This document shows, one piece after another, positions 25,001-31,545 of a stretch of 64,000 nt of DNA (position 1 is its first letter; the number at the start of each line of letters is the position of its first letter). This DNA is from Dendrobium chrysotoxum (Eukaryota > Streptophyta > Magnoliopsida > Asparagales > Orchidaceae), in NCBI GenBank assembly GCA_019925795.1, contig CM034311.1:21264231-21328230 (forward strand), given 5' to 3'. Below the pieces are notes generated by a model. The model saw only the letters and a program-made list of their open reading frames with translations, ran no database searches and was not told the DNA's origin. Position numbers and translations under genes: made by a program.

Positions 25001-25177
25001 TAATCTTGTAAATGATAAATATAGCTTGCATCTTTGTAATCTTTCTTTTTTTGAATAGTGCATATAGATTATTTTAGTTATATTGCTAATAGTTTGAAAT
25101 GAATGCATTAACTTCTTTCATTTTTGCAGTGGGCACACTTTCCTCATATACAATGTGGGTTAAACAAAAGCAAGTAA
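4862..25177 (+). CDS. YABBY transcription factor, YAB2-like (5' exon missing)
   Basis: Spliced gene: join 4,862-4,981, 9,008-9,131, 9,842-9,893, 9,962-10,037 and 25,130-25,177, about 139 codons. YABBY proteins are plant nuclear DNA-binding factors that set lateral-organ polarity and growth. The product shows the second half of the C2C2 zinc finger (VTVRCGHCANLLSV), a 41-codon linker, and the complete HMG-like YABBY domain from PEKRQRVPSAYNKFI through KEEIQRIKASNPDISHREAF to AAKNWAHFPHI. Codon phase carries across all four introns with GT-AG borders, and the exon layout matches the family. The domain wording and the tail remnant after the stop (QKSHGLY) point to the YAB2 clade; INO or YAB5 is less likely. 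The first exon (start codon and first CxxC) is not found and may lie upstream. A frameshift near the C-terminus shortens the tail. Expression and function cannot be judged from sequence. Confidence 0.92.
5306..7675 (-). mobile_element. LINE copy 1: ORF1-only L1 derivative
   Basis: On the minus strand the element runs from a 5' region near 7,675, whose GGACTTTTCCCTAGCC-like wording is shared with the other LINE copies, through ORF1, a G/T-rich 3' region (5,460-6,050) and a 3' end followed by an A-rich tail (T-rich on the plus strand, 5,306-5,340). The 3' end shares an ATTAATT-CCTAC-like core with copies 2 and 3. ORF2 is absent: ORF1 is followed directly by the 3' region, as in copy 3. Boundaries are approximate and no target duplication was identified. 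Confidence 0.75.
6057..7465 (-). pseudogene. LINE ORF1 (gag-like, DUF4283 plus zinc knuckle), copy 1
   Basis: The reading starts at an ATG at 7,465 (MANKLLDHSF), meets an early TGA, then shows the RNA-binding DUF4283-type region (LWISEKEIIALAAPF, VLIKLSNDLDYSRVL). A frame change near 6,950 leads to GRPLKMDNATA, RPLVARVLVELDI, a WIRPEEFGYVQ stretch, and the knuckle HCKTLGHAKNEC. In the knuckle the first Cys is replaced by Asn. The C-terminal half is low complexity and acidic, ending in a Lys-rich tail (KNKRNTKEKKW). ORF1 proteins of plant L1 elements bind the element RNA. This copy is broken by one frameshift and a nonsense codon, but the distal frame of 293 codons is open. Confidence 0.82.
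7676..8056. other. intronic, nothing recognised
   Basis: AT-rich intron sequence between the LINE 5' end and the SINE-like segment; no domain, TIR or repeat identified. Confidence 0.5.
8057..8330 (+). mobile_element. possible tRNA-derived SINE remnant
   Basis: An A-box-like TGGCCTAGTGGTT (8,064-8,076) lies 45 bases upstream of a B-box-like GATTCGATCTC (8,109-8,119), the RNA polymerase III promoter layout of tRNA-derived SINEs. No cloverleaf and no clear tail or target duplication could be seen, so the right border is a guess. Confidence 0.42.
8577..8696. mobile_element. Tourist-like (PIF/Harbinger) MITE, intron 2
   Basis: A 120-bp hairpin element with TIRs AGCTTCGTTTGGAACAG and CCGTCCCAAACGGACCC, flanked by a TTA duplication (8,574-8,576 and 8,697-8,699). 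A 3-bp TTA/TAA target site is the PIF/Harbinger signature. Same family as 9,636-9,744 and 24,620-24,748. No coding capacity. Confidence 0.85.
9008..9131 (+). CDS. YABBY exon 3: linker
   Basis: Forty-one codons plus one base, starting QIQHGMKSLDLHVHS and ending QQRLLPNR. The extra C joins CA of the next exon to make Pro. The short linker ending in a basic-Pro stretch just before PEKRQRV fits the YAB2 layout (R-M-P-P-I-R-P in Arabidopsis YAB2). Acceptor GGTGGCAG and donor GTAAGA. No stop codon. Confidence 0.85.
9370..9625. repeat. cluster of CCGNCGGAAAT-like short inverted repeats
   Basis: Repeated words such as CCGACGGAATTTCCGACG, CCGCCGGAATTCC and CCGCCGGAAATATTTCCG are packed into about 250 bp. 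One perfect hairpin has an 11-bp stem TTACCGGCGGA at 9,568-9,578, a 5-base loop, and its complement at 9,584-9,594. Such clusters resemble subterminal repeats of CACTA transposons, but no CACTA termini are visible. Confidence 0.5.
9636..9744. mobile_element. Tourist-like MITE, intron 3
   Basis: A 109-bp hairpin with TIRs GGCTTCTTTTTGGACGGCTT and AGCTGTCCCAAACAAAGCC, flanked by TAA at 9,633-9,635 and 9,745-9,747. Same family as the other two YABBY-intron MITEs. Confidence 0.87.
9842..9893 (+). CDS. YABBY exon 4: start of YABBY domain
   Basis: 52 nt encoding (P)APEKRQRVPSAYNKFI plus AA of a split Lys codon. Donor GTAAGT at 9,894. The wording is the near-invariant first half of the YABBY domain. 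Confidence 0.95.
9894..9961 (+). other. YABBY intron 4 (68 bp)
   Basis: Short intron with GTAAGT donor, T-rich stretch and CATGCTAACAG branch/acceptor end; CTAAC is a good plant branch-site word. Confidence 0.9.
9962..10037 (+). CDS. YABBY exon 5: middle of YABBY domain
   Basis: 76 nt: one base completing Lys, then 25 codons, EEIQRIKASNPDISHREAF followed by SAAAKN. Donor GTAAGT at 10,038. Fully conserved relative to the family as I know it. Confidence 0.96.
10301..11380 (-). other. LINE copy 2 3' UTR
   Basis: A-, C- and AACCAACC-rich on the plus strand. Its proximal part (10,430-10,510) is shared with the 3' region of LINE copy 3 (25,670-25,750). Hydrophobic minus-strand frames here come from G/T richness and are not taken as genes. 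Confidence 0.65.
14707..14722. repeat. RTE target-site duplication, left
   Basis: AAAGAAAGACAATCAT. Matches 17,830-17,845 with a single C/T difference; both copies lie in the L1 endonuclease reading. Confidence 0.9.
14723..17829 (-). mobile_element. RTE-clade LINE nested in L1 endonuclease
   Basis: About 3.1 kb, the usual size of a full-length plant RTE element. The 3' end on the plus strand begins with a CAACAACAATA-like tail (GTT-rich on the element strand), then ATCCCATTATGTGGGGTCGG, a familiar plant RTE 3' end. It is flanked by a 16-bp target duplication with one mismatch (14,707-14,722 and 17,830-17,845). Same orientation as its L1 host. Confidence 0.92.
14750..17503 (-). pseudogene. 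RTE endonuclease-reverse transcriptase ORF
   Basis: The APE-type endonuclease start is open from 17,503 to 17,234 (INILCIQKTKW, NGVGVIIDKNLKDNVI, IISIISAYAS). In the motif normally read as V-Q-E-T-K-W the catalytic Glu is Lys here. RT remnants include GLHQGPALSPYLF (15,600-15,650), FADN in place of FADD near 15,520, and ESKGFRLSKSKIEYIECNFS (15,380-15,450). The C-terminal region has IQVGWLKWRNASGLLDDRK, VVRPTMMYGVECW and MRMLRQKSGFTLRDKIRNEH (14,963-15,250). Several frame changes and stops occur. Loss of Glu and Asp in both active sites rules out activity. Confidence 0.88.
17830..17845. repeat. RTE target-site duplication, right
   Basis: AAAGAAAGATAATCAT. See partner at 14,707-14,722. Confidence 0.9.
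18416..19875 (-). pseudogene. L1 ORF1 (gag-like), LINE copy 2
   Basis: The likely start is the ATG at 19,875 (MAIKSWFF); a frame change in a nearby homopolymer follows. DUF4283-type wording is clear (PSLWISKEEIRALAAPLEF, HVLIKLANNMDYSRIF), then FGRPLQTNNATALGSRLYVS, and a zinc knuckle CQDCKYIGHDKSEY near 19,150-19,200. In the knuckle the last ligand Cys is Tyr (TGT to TAT). The open C-terminal frame (18,416-19,009) is acidic and ends in a basic KNKHRKKKKKK tail. ORF1 ends TATGATTAA, so its stop overlaps the ORF2 start. Confidence 0.85.
19911..20181. repeat. 143-bp-period recent tandem duplication
   Basis: 19,911-20,038 and 20,054-20,181 match base for base apart from one A/C difference. It is absent from the equivalent part of the larger duplication (about 21,640-21,770), so it is younger than that event. 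Confidence 0.93.
20376..20440. repeat. (CT)n(AT)n microsatellite
   Basis: Compound dinucleotide repeat; the duplicate copy has (CA)n(TA)n at the same place. Confidence 0.97.
20768..21623 (-). pseudogene. LINE ORF1 5' part (duplicated copy)
   Basis: Start ATG at 21,623. DUF4283-type region at 21,546-21,208 (PSLWISYEEIRALVTPLEF, RHVLIKLTNDMDYCRIF), then FGRPLQTNNTTASDSRPYVS and, after another frame change, a complete CX2CX4HX4C zinc knuckle CEHCKCIGHDKSEC near 20,920. It stops at the duplication junction at 20,633. This is the only ORF1 copy here with all four knuckle ligands. Confidence 0.85.
21970..22013. repeat. (CA)n(TA)n microsatellite
   Basis: Counterpart of the (CT)n(AT)n tract at 20,376-20,440 in the other duplicate. 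Confidence 0.97.
22211..24616. other. intron 5 remainder, mostly unassigned
   Basis: No coding domain recognised. It holds an imperfect direct duplication of about 95 bp: TTGAAGAGGAAGGAGCCAAT begins near 22,720 and again near 22,877, with matching GGCTGGCTAGATT and GCTACTCAAA downstream in each. Confidence 0.5.
24620..24748. mobile_element. Tourist-like MITE, intron 5
   Basis: A 129-bp hairpin with TIRs AGCTTTGTTTGGGACAGC and TTGTCCCAAATGAGCC, flanked by TAA at 24,617-24,619 and 24,749-24,751. Third member of the family in this gene. Confidence 0.87.
25130..25177 (+). CDS. YABBY exon 6: domain end, frameshifted tail
   Basis: Encodes WAHFPHIQCGLNKSK then TAA at 25,175-25,177. WAHFPHI is the conserved last block of the YABBY domain. 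In the +2 frame an open stretch from 25,165 to the TGA at 25,231-25,233 reads like the normal YAB2 tail (CEEVLAAQGGQKSHGLY). A one-base loss near GGGTTAAAC, or a two-base gain, would explain this. The core domain is complete, so the protein may still bind DNA with a shortened tail; a sequencing error is possible. Confidence 0.88.
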   Translation, partial: WAHFPHIQCGLNKSK

Positions 25178-25440
25178 ACTGTGAGGAAGTTCTTGCAGCT
25201 CAAGGAGGCCAAAAATCTCATGGGTTGTACTGAGAAGCCAATGTAGTTATATTAAGAACCAACTTGTTCATCTATGAAACTTGATTGCGTATTTTACATA
25301 TTAATTAATCGGTAAGTGTGCTGGGACATACAATTTTTTATATTTTTTTGCTTAATGAAAGGGTTTTTCACATCTCATCTCACAAAGTTTCTTTATATCA
25401 TTGAATGAATATTCGATGTAAGGCGTCTCATTTCACATGT

Positions 25441-25484
<44 letters not shown>

Positions 25485-25543
25485 TCTCCATTATTTATTT
25501 TCTTTGAGAAATATACCTAAAAGCTCAATTCGGATGGACTTAT
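25178..25543 (+). other. YABBY 3' flank with (AT)n tract
   Basis: Contains the out-of-frame tail remnant to 25,233, then AT-rich DNA and an (AT)n microsatellite at 25,443-25,481. A 3' UTR is expected here, but no poly(A) site could be fixed. Confidence 0.5.
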
Positions 25544-27785
25544 CTTTTTTTTGTTTTGTGATAAAAACCCACAAAGAGGTCAACACGTTAATTAAAAAAT
25601 GGGCTACAAGTCCTTATGGGGGAGCTTGAGCCACTACTGCTCAAAGAGCTACAACAAAAGCACAAAAAAACTTATAGCCTAAGATCCCCACTAAATTAAA
25701 AACAAAAAAAACAAAATTAATGGCTAAGAGGCAAAAAATTACAACATGAAAGGGAGAAACCAAAGCTATCTAGGAGCTTAGTAGAAGCTTCATGAATAGA
25801 AGAACATCAATAGCTTGCTCAGCAACCGAAGATGTGCAAGAAAAAGAGCAACTCTAAGAAAAAACAAATGAGCATATTTTCTAGCAAAAAAATTGAGTAC
25901 AAAGTGAACAACTAGACGAAAAAATTATCCTAAAAGCAAGAACAGCGAAAGGACACCAAAGACAAAAAAAGCAAACAATAAACCAGACTTGCAAACACAT
26001 TAATACCCAAGGACAACAGTTTTATTTTTGTTCTTTTTTTTTTCTTATTAAATTTCACTGAAAAGCCCTCAGCATTCACTTGCACCACATTTAAATTGCA
26101 ATCTTCTGTCAAAAATTCAAAGAGATCACTATGAATCCCTTCAGAACCCCAATCCTTAGCCAATTGAGAACAAATCCAATTAGCATGAACAACAGGAACA
26201 TCAACAAGCAAATCATAACCACTTAAAATAGTAGCCTCATTGTGAGAAATAGGTGAAGCATATGTACTAATTAAGGGAATATTACCAGTAACCACCAAAC
26301 CATCATGAACAGGCAAAGTATCATTCATAGAAATATGAGAGGAAGCAATTCCCAAAGGCCTTACATCCCCAACATTAGAATGCTCATTCACAATATCTTG
26401 CTCAGCTCGCAAAACCACAGACTCCATTTGATTCGTATTAACTACCTGAGTATCAAGATTAGAGGAAACAAGAAGAGTCAATGCATTATCAACCGTAGCA
26501 TGGATACCACCCCGAGCTAGTAGTAGCCAACTCAATAATCCCCAAACCAACAAAGGACACAATAGCATCATTATTACGAACACATTGCTCGTGAGATAAC
26601 AAATTAGGAGAACAAACATTTTCCTGGACAAAAATCTCAAGTTTATCAGTCATAATCCTATCATTACCCTCACTGCTCAAATTAATAGAAACAACATTAG
26701 CACCTAACCCATCACAATCATGGTCCACATAGGAATTTACCGCCTTTATTTGCAACTTTTTTGCATTATTTAGAACAACAATATCATCAAACCCATTATT
26801 CACTAAGTTGGTGTTAACCATGTCAACGACATTGTGATTGATCACAGGAGGATCATCTAAATGGGGATTAAGAGAATGTCATTCCACTCTTGAGTGGACG
26901 AGGGATTTATAGTGACCACATAATGAAGAGAAAGCCTCCATTTCAATGTGCTGTATGTACCCAAGTTTTTTAGGACCAAGCCAAACCCGATCAGGGTATC
27001 TTTTGGTGATATCATGCTCGACAAGGACTAGAGAGCCTATGGAAGTTACATTATCAATTTTTAACAGGCGGTCAAACAAAGATCCCAGTCCGTGATGTAT
27101 ACGGGGAGAGAAGAGGTATGGACAGAGGTTAGGGAAGGATACTCATATCAAGATAATGGGGGATTCCACATCTATGTTGAAATACGGCGACCACTTGAAG
27201 AGTTTCATATAGCAATTACTCTCATGAAATACGAACGATGAGAGAAGACTCTGTTGTAATCCAAATTATTTACTAATTTAATCAACAAATGCTTAGGGTT
27301 TAGAATAGTAACAGAGAAATGGCCATCAATAAGTTTAAGTTGAAAGAAAATTTTTTGGATTGAATCGAGGGGCGATCTCCGAGTAGTGAATTGTTCAACT
27401 AAAGCAAACTCAAAAGGCGTCGCAAGAGAAAAGATTTCCTCCTCTGAAATCCACAATGATGGAAGACAAAGATATGGAGAGTTTTTAAGATTAGGAAAAG
27501 ACATAGGAGCAGACGCCTTAGACAGGGCATCTAAAAAATTGCAAGATTTTGGAACACCATTTAGGAAGCCTGGATCTTTGAAACGATTAACCACCATTCA
27601 GCCAAAAAATGACTGTGGTAATGATTGATTGTGAAAAAATACGCAAAATCTAAAAACTTGAAGGAGAAAAGGAATAGAGGACTTCTCTGAGAGCAGAATG
27701 AGCATCAGGAGAGCCATGACGGACAACGCCGTCGAGAAGCACAGCTAGGGAAAAACCCTGGTGAGAGCACGAGGAGAAAACTAAA
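25544..27785 (-). mobile_element. LINE copy 3: ORF1-only L1 derivative
   Basis: The minus strand runs from a 5' end near 27,785 (CTCTCACCAGGG-like) through ORF1 to a short 3' region and an A tail (T8 at 25,545-25,552). The last 35 bp before the tail, containing CCCACAAAGAGGTC and TTAATTA on the plus strand, match the end of LINE copy 2. No ORF2 is present. Confidence 0.78.
25930..27597 (-). pseudogene. LINE ORF1 (gag-like), copy 3
   Basis: Start ATG at 27,597 (MVVNRFKDPGFLNGVP). The DUF4283-type N-terminal part is open to 27,205 (LPSLWISEEEIFSLATPFEF, KHLLIKLVNNLDYNRVFS). After frame changes come LLKIDNVTSIGSLVLVEHDI, RVWLGPKKLGYIQ, and a decayed knuckle LCGHYKSLVHSRVE with the second Cys and later ligands lost. 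The C-terminal half (26,845-25,930) is acidic and ends with a basic KFNKKKKRTKIK patch. At least two frameshifts; non-functional. Confidence 0.82.
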
Positions 27786-28862
27786 GTTTCAATATTTTTA
27801 TAGGGATTTCTTACAAAGGATGGAATTATCCCTTATTACATATTATTTCTTGTATTAGTGGCTTTCTTTTTTTTTTTAATTGAAGCATCAATTGTTTTTG
27901 TTTTTTTTTGTTTTTTGTTTTTTTGAATTTGAAGGATTCGAATCTAGTTCAAAGAAAGATTCAAAGCAACTTTGAACCTTTGTTTGAACCAAGGTTTGAA
28001 TGTCGTGTAAGGCATTCATACAAGTTTGGCAGTGTGTCAGGAGAAGGTGAGTTTATGAGGGGATGAGGCCATGACATTGATGGGATTTGGTGGCATCTGA
28101 AGGAGAAGATGTGTTCGTGCATGATAGGCAATGAGTGAGGCATCAATGGAATCCATTGGCTTGTGAGAGATAAAGGTAGATGAATCTATTGGATTTAGAG
28201 GTAGGCGAGGGTCATAAATCATAATGGAATTCAATCGATGGCTTATGAATGAGAAAGGAGTGGCATTGATAGGATTTTTCAAGATGTAAAGGAGATGGGA
28301 GTTTGTGTTGGCAGGGAACTATTATCGATGGGATTCGCTTACATGTAAGGAGAATCAGTGAATTTTGTGAGATCCCTCACGTGAATTAGTTTGCACTAAG
28401 TTTAGAACAAAGTTTATATTAGGCTGTACTAACTTGACTCCAATAATAATAATCAACTCATATCATCATGATTAATAGTATATCATTTGATGTATCAAGT
28501 ATTTCGTATGTTGCAAGTTAGGTACTTTGGCTAATCATGACATATCATATAATGCTTTTCTATTTAATAGTATATCATATCATATCATGGCATGGTGGTA
28601 GAAATAATTAGGCATAATAGCACATCATTTCATATCACATCATTATATAAAGTAGCATGTCAAACACACACGTACACACGTGCGCGCACACACACGCACA
28701 CACATACACATATATACACTAGCAGGTGTAAAATTTTAGCTTCATATCACATGGTATTTTATTCATGCCAATCATGTGAATCAGGTATGGTATCATATAA
28801 TATCATGACCTATAATGTGGAAAAGTCAGGTGGTATCATATACACTTCTTCATTTGACTGCT
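27786..28862. other. unassigned, with T-rich and short repeated motifs
   Basis: 27,870-27,935 is T-rich. Between 28,030 and 28,360 variants of CATTGATGGGATTTGG followed by an AAGGAGA word recur about every 100-150 bp. 28,490-28,640 is rich in TATCATATCA words. No coding domain recognised. Confidence 0.45.
28664..28720. repeat. (CA)n microsatellite with CG steps
   Basis: Imperfect CACACA tract with ACGTGCGCG interruptions, able to adopt alternating purine-pyrimidine structure. Confidence 0.95.
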
Positions 28863-29444
28863 AGTAGACCTGATATCATATTTAGTGTATGTCTCTATGC
28901 TAGATTTCAGGCTGATCCCAAATAATCTCATATGACTGTCGTTAAGAGAATTCTTAGATATCTATTAGGCACCCAAAATTTAGGTATCTGGTACCCTAGA
29001 TATAGCTCATCCTTTAAAATTATAGGATATTCAGACTCTGACCTTACAGGATGTTGGGTAGATAAAAAAAGCACCTCAGGAAAGTAGAATTCAGTGGCCC
29101 TATCCACTGCTGAGGCAGAATATATTACCATAAAAAGTTGTGTTGCTCAAATCTTATGGCTACAGTAATATATCTTAGATCTTGGACTACCTGCAGGCAC
29201 CATTCCTATTATGTGTGATAATACTAGTTTCATCTACATTTCTAAAAATCTAATCCAACACTCCTGCACTAAGCATATAGACATTATACATCATTTCATT
29301 AGAGGTCATGTAGCCAAGGGAGATAGAGAACATCATCATATAGCTACTGGAGATCAATTGACAGGCATCTTTGTCAAACCCCTTTCCTATGACACCTTTA
29401 GTACCTTGAGGACTAGACTAGGTGTTATAGACATTCATGCTTGA
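28863..29444 (+). pseudogene. Sirevirus pol C-terminus (RNase H)
   Basis: One continuous frame of 193 codons ends at TGA 29,442-29,444. It reads RPDIIFSVCLYARFQADPK, IGYSDSDLTG, NSVALSTAEAEYITI, MCDNTSFIYISKN, CTKHIDIIHHF and IFVKPLSYDTF, all typical of SIRE-type copia RNase H. Three nonsense codons interrupt it. About 20 codons are missing in frame between the STSG motif and NSVALST (near 29,080), which removes a conserved stretch. The 5' end begins abruptly after unrelated low-complexity DNA. Confidence 0.9.
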
Positions 29445-29660
29445 TTCAAGATGAATCTAAATTACTCTATCATTTGAAATCAACCATTCATTTTGTATGT
29501 TTTAAATGTGTCATTTTTTTTGAATTTTTGTGACTATTTATTTGTTGTTTTGTGTTTTTTTATGTTTCTTATTTTTGTTATTTTTGCATTTGGTAGATGT
29601 TCCCTGATCATCACACACCCTTCATTTTTAAATTTTAAAAAAATAAAAAATAAAAATTTG

Positions 29661-30060
29661 TTCACATCATACTGTATGATTCCTTTCATACTGTACGATA
29701 TACATATCCCTGCATAAATATCTGCTTTTAGTTAAATCAACTATCTTGATATGTTCTATTATTGGTGATCATACCATATGATTCCCTTTGTATTGTACGA
29801 TAAATGCATCAAAAGCCATTGGACAAATTCAAATCGGCCGGTAAGATAATAATTAACCTATATGTACAAACACTTATTCATATTGTACTATCAATTTAGT
29901 CAAAAGTCCTACTGACTCCTTAGGACAAACACATTTCCTTATGATCGTCTAGTATGATACTGATCATACTGTATGATTTGAACTCCTTTTTCAATAAGTC
30001 ATCTAAACGATTTAAATTTTTCTGATCATATTGTACGATCTCAAATTATACTATATGATT
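29661..30060. repeat. array of ATCGTACTGTACGAT-like near-palindromes (upstream)
   Basis: At least eight variants lie between pol and the env-like ORF, for example ATCATACTGTATGAT (29,667 area), TCATACTGTACGATA, ATCATACCATATGAT, TTGTATTGTACGAT, GATCATACTGTATGAT (29,970 area) and GATCATATTGTACGATC (30,025 area). Each half is the inverse complement of the other around one central base. Confidence 0.85.
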
Positions 30061-30165
30061 AGTTGAAAATTCTATAAATTGGAAGGATTTCTAAAGTTTA
30101 ACTCATACCATCTTTCAAATCCTTTCTTCTTTCTTACTCATACTTTTATACTTTCACTTGCTCAA

Positions 30166-31110
30166 ATGGATGGAGGTAGCAAGCGTGGTTGAATGACCTA
30201 AGGAGGCTCTTCCTCTCGTCACCCTATTGATGATCGCTTCCAATCTACAAAAGACTAAGCTGCATATTATAAGTACAAGGAAGCACGCATCACTCCATTT
30301 AGAATGCTAAATCAATAAGTCTTGAACTGTGAGGTGATGAACCTCTTCGAATCCACCTCTCTCCAATTTTTGCTTACCCTTGCCTTTCCCTTTAATTATG
30401 AACTTTTCTATGAATTCTTTGCAAACCTAAGGGTTAGTGCTGCTACTCCTATCATACAATCATATGTCTGTAGGAGACCCATAGAAATCACTAAGGAAGA
30501 CTTAGGCACATATCTCTACTTATCCACAAAAGGACCTCAACCACAAGCAATGGCTTATAGAGGAGACTTTAATTGGAGTGCGGTCAATTTAATCATCAGA
30601 AATGTTGGCCTAAATCTACATCAACCACTAGTTCACTCCTTAAATCAAAATGTGCGTATTATCCAGCATGTCCTTCGAACCTTAATCGTTCATAAAGTTG
30701 GAGATTGCATAAATATTACTCCACTTCTTACCTTGGTCACCTACTTGATTATGTTTGAGACCCAATTTGATGAAGCCCAAATGATCATTGACTATATTTA
30801 AAACCTTACTCTTATTCATTTTCCTTCCACTAGAAGGAAGCAAAATATTACTCTTGGTCATGTCATTGCTTATATTCTTGACAAAAACTATGAGCTTACC
30901 TACCCTACTACTACCGATCATTTTCCTATCTTCTACATTGACAGTTCCTTCCACATTCTTTTCTGTCATCATCAGGGGCAAGAGAAAGAAGAACCTGATT
31001 TTGATAAGGAAGGACGAACTGGTCCTGCAGCTGCACCTGCACCAAAGCCTACACCAGCACCAGTGCCACCACTTGTCCCAACATCCAGCCTTACCCTTAT
31101 GACGAGCTGA
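30166..31110 (+). pseudogene. Sirevirus env-like / plant-transposon-protein ORF
   Basis: One frame of 314 codons runs from ATG 30,166 to TGA 31,108-31,110. It is interrupted only by nonsense codons at 30,190, 30,199, 30,256, 30,316 and 30,799, with no frameshift. The central open part (30,322-30,801) has the globular pattern of the plant transposon protein domain found in extra Sirevirus ORFs (YEFFANLRVSAATP, VCRRPIEITKEDLGTYL). A Pro/Ala-rich segment follows (GPAAAPAPKPTPAPVPP, near 31,020-31,070). The role in life is unknown. No signal peptide or clear membrane anchor is seen, so envelope function is not supported. Confidence 0.78.
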
Positions 31111-31531
31111 TATAATGATTTAATTGATTGGAGTCCTTCCTGGATACTCATATTCAGCAATAACAACATTAACACGAGGCAGACATGGCATGGTTTGGGG
31201 AACAATTTTTATCCATTCCCAAATATTTCTAGCCACCACCATTACCTGATCTGGGGCCTTACTAATTTTAGGATTAGTGTGTTGTGCTTTGTGTTTAGTT
31301 ATTTTTTTCATGTTCTATAGTTTTTTTTTATGTCTCTACTTGATCCTCCTTTTTGGTGATGTCAAAAGAGGGAGTAATAGTTGGTTGTTTGTGTGTCTAT
31401 TCATCTTTATTAAATAGTTCATCTTGTGCATCTTCTATTTGCAGTATATTTTTCTTTCTTTTGTATTTTATTTTAAAATTAAGAAAAAAAAAATTAACTT
31501 ACTTTTTCAACCAAAAATATTTTTCATCATC

Positions 31532-31545
31532 AAAATGGGGGAGAT
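31532..31545 (+). promoter_or_regulatory. polypurine tract of Sirevirus element
   Basis: AAAATGGGGGAGAT lies directly before the LTR start TGTTATAATCC; the primer for plus-strand synthesis in copia elements. Confidence 0.85.

Larger units (their letters stand above)
10038..25129 (+). other. YABBY intron 5 (about 15.1 kb, transposon-filled)
   Basis: Donor GTAAGT, acceptor TTTCATTTTTGCAG ending at 25,129. It contains L1-type LINE copy 2, the RTE-clade LINE nested in it, a tandem duplication, and a MITE. Confidence 0.88.

Noticed and set aside
28664..28720. CRISPR-like or tandem array at the CA tract
   Set aside because: Simple microsatellite with no unique spacers, in a plant genome.
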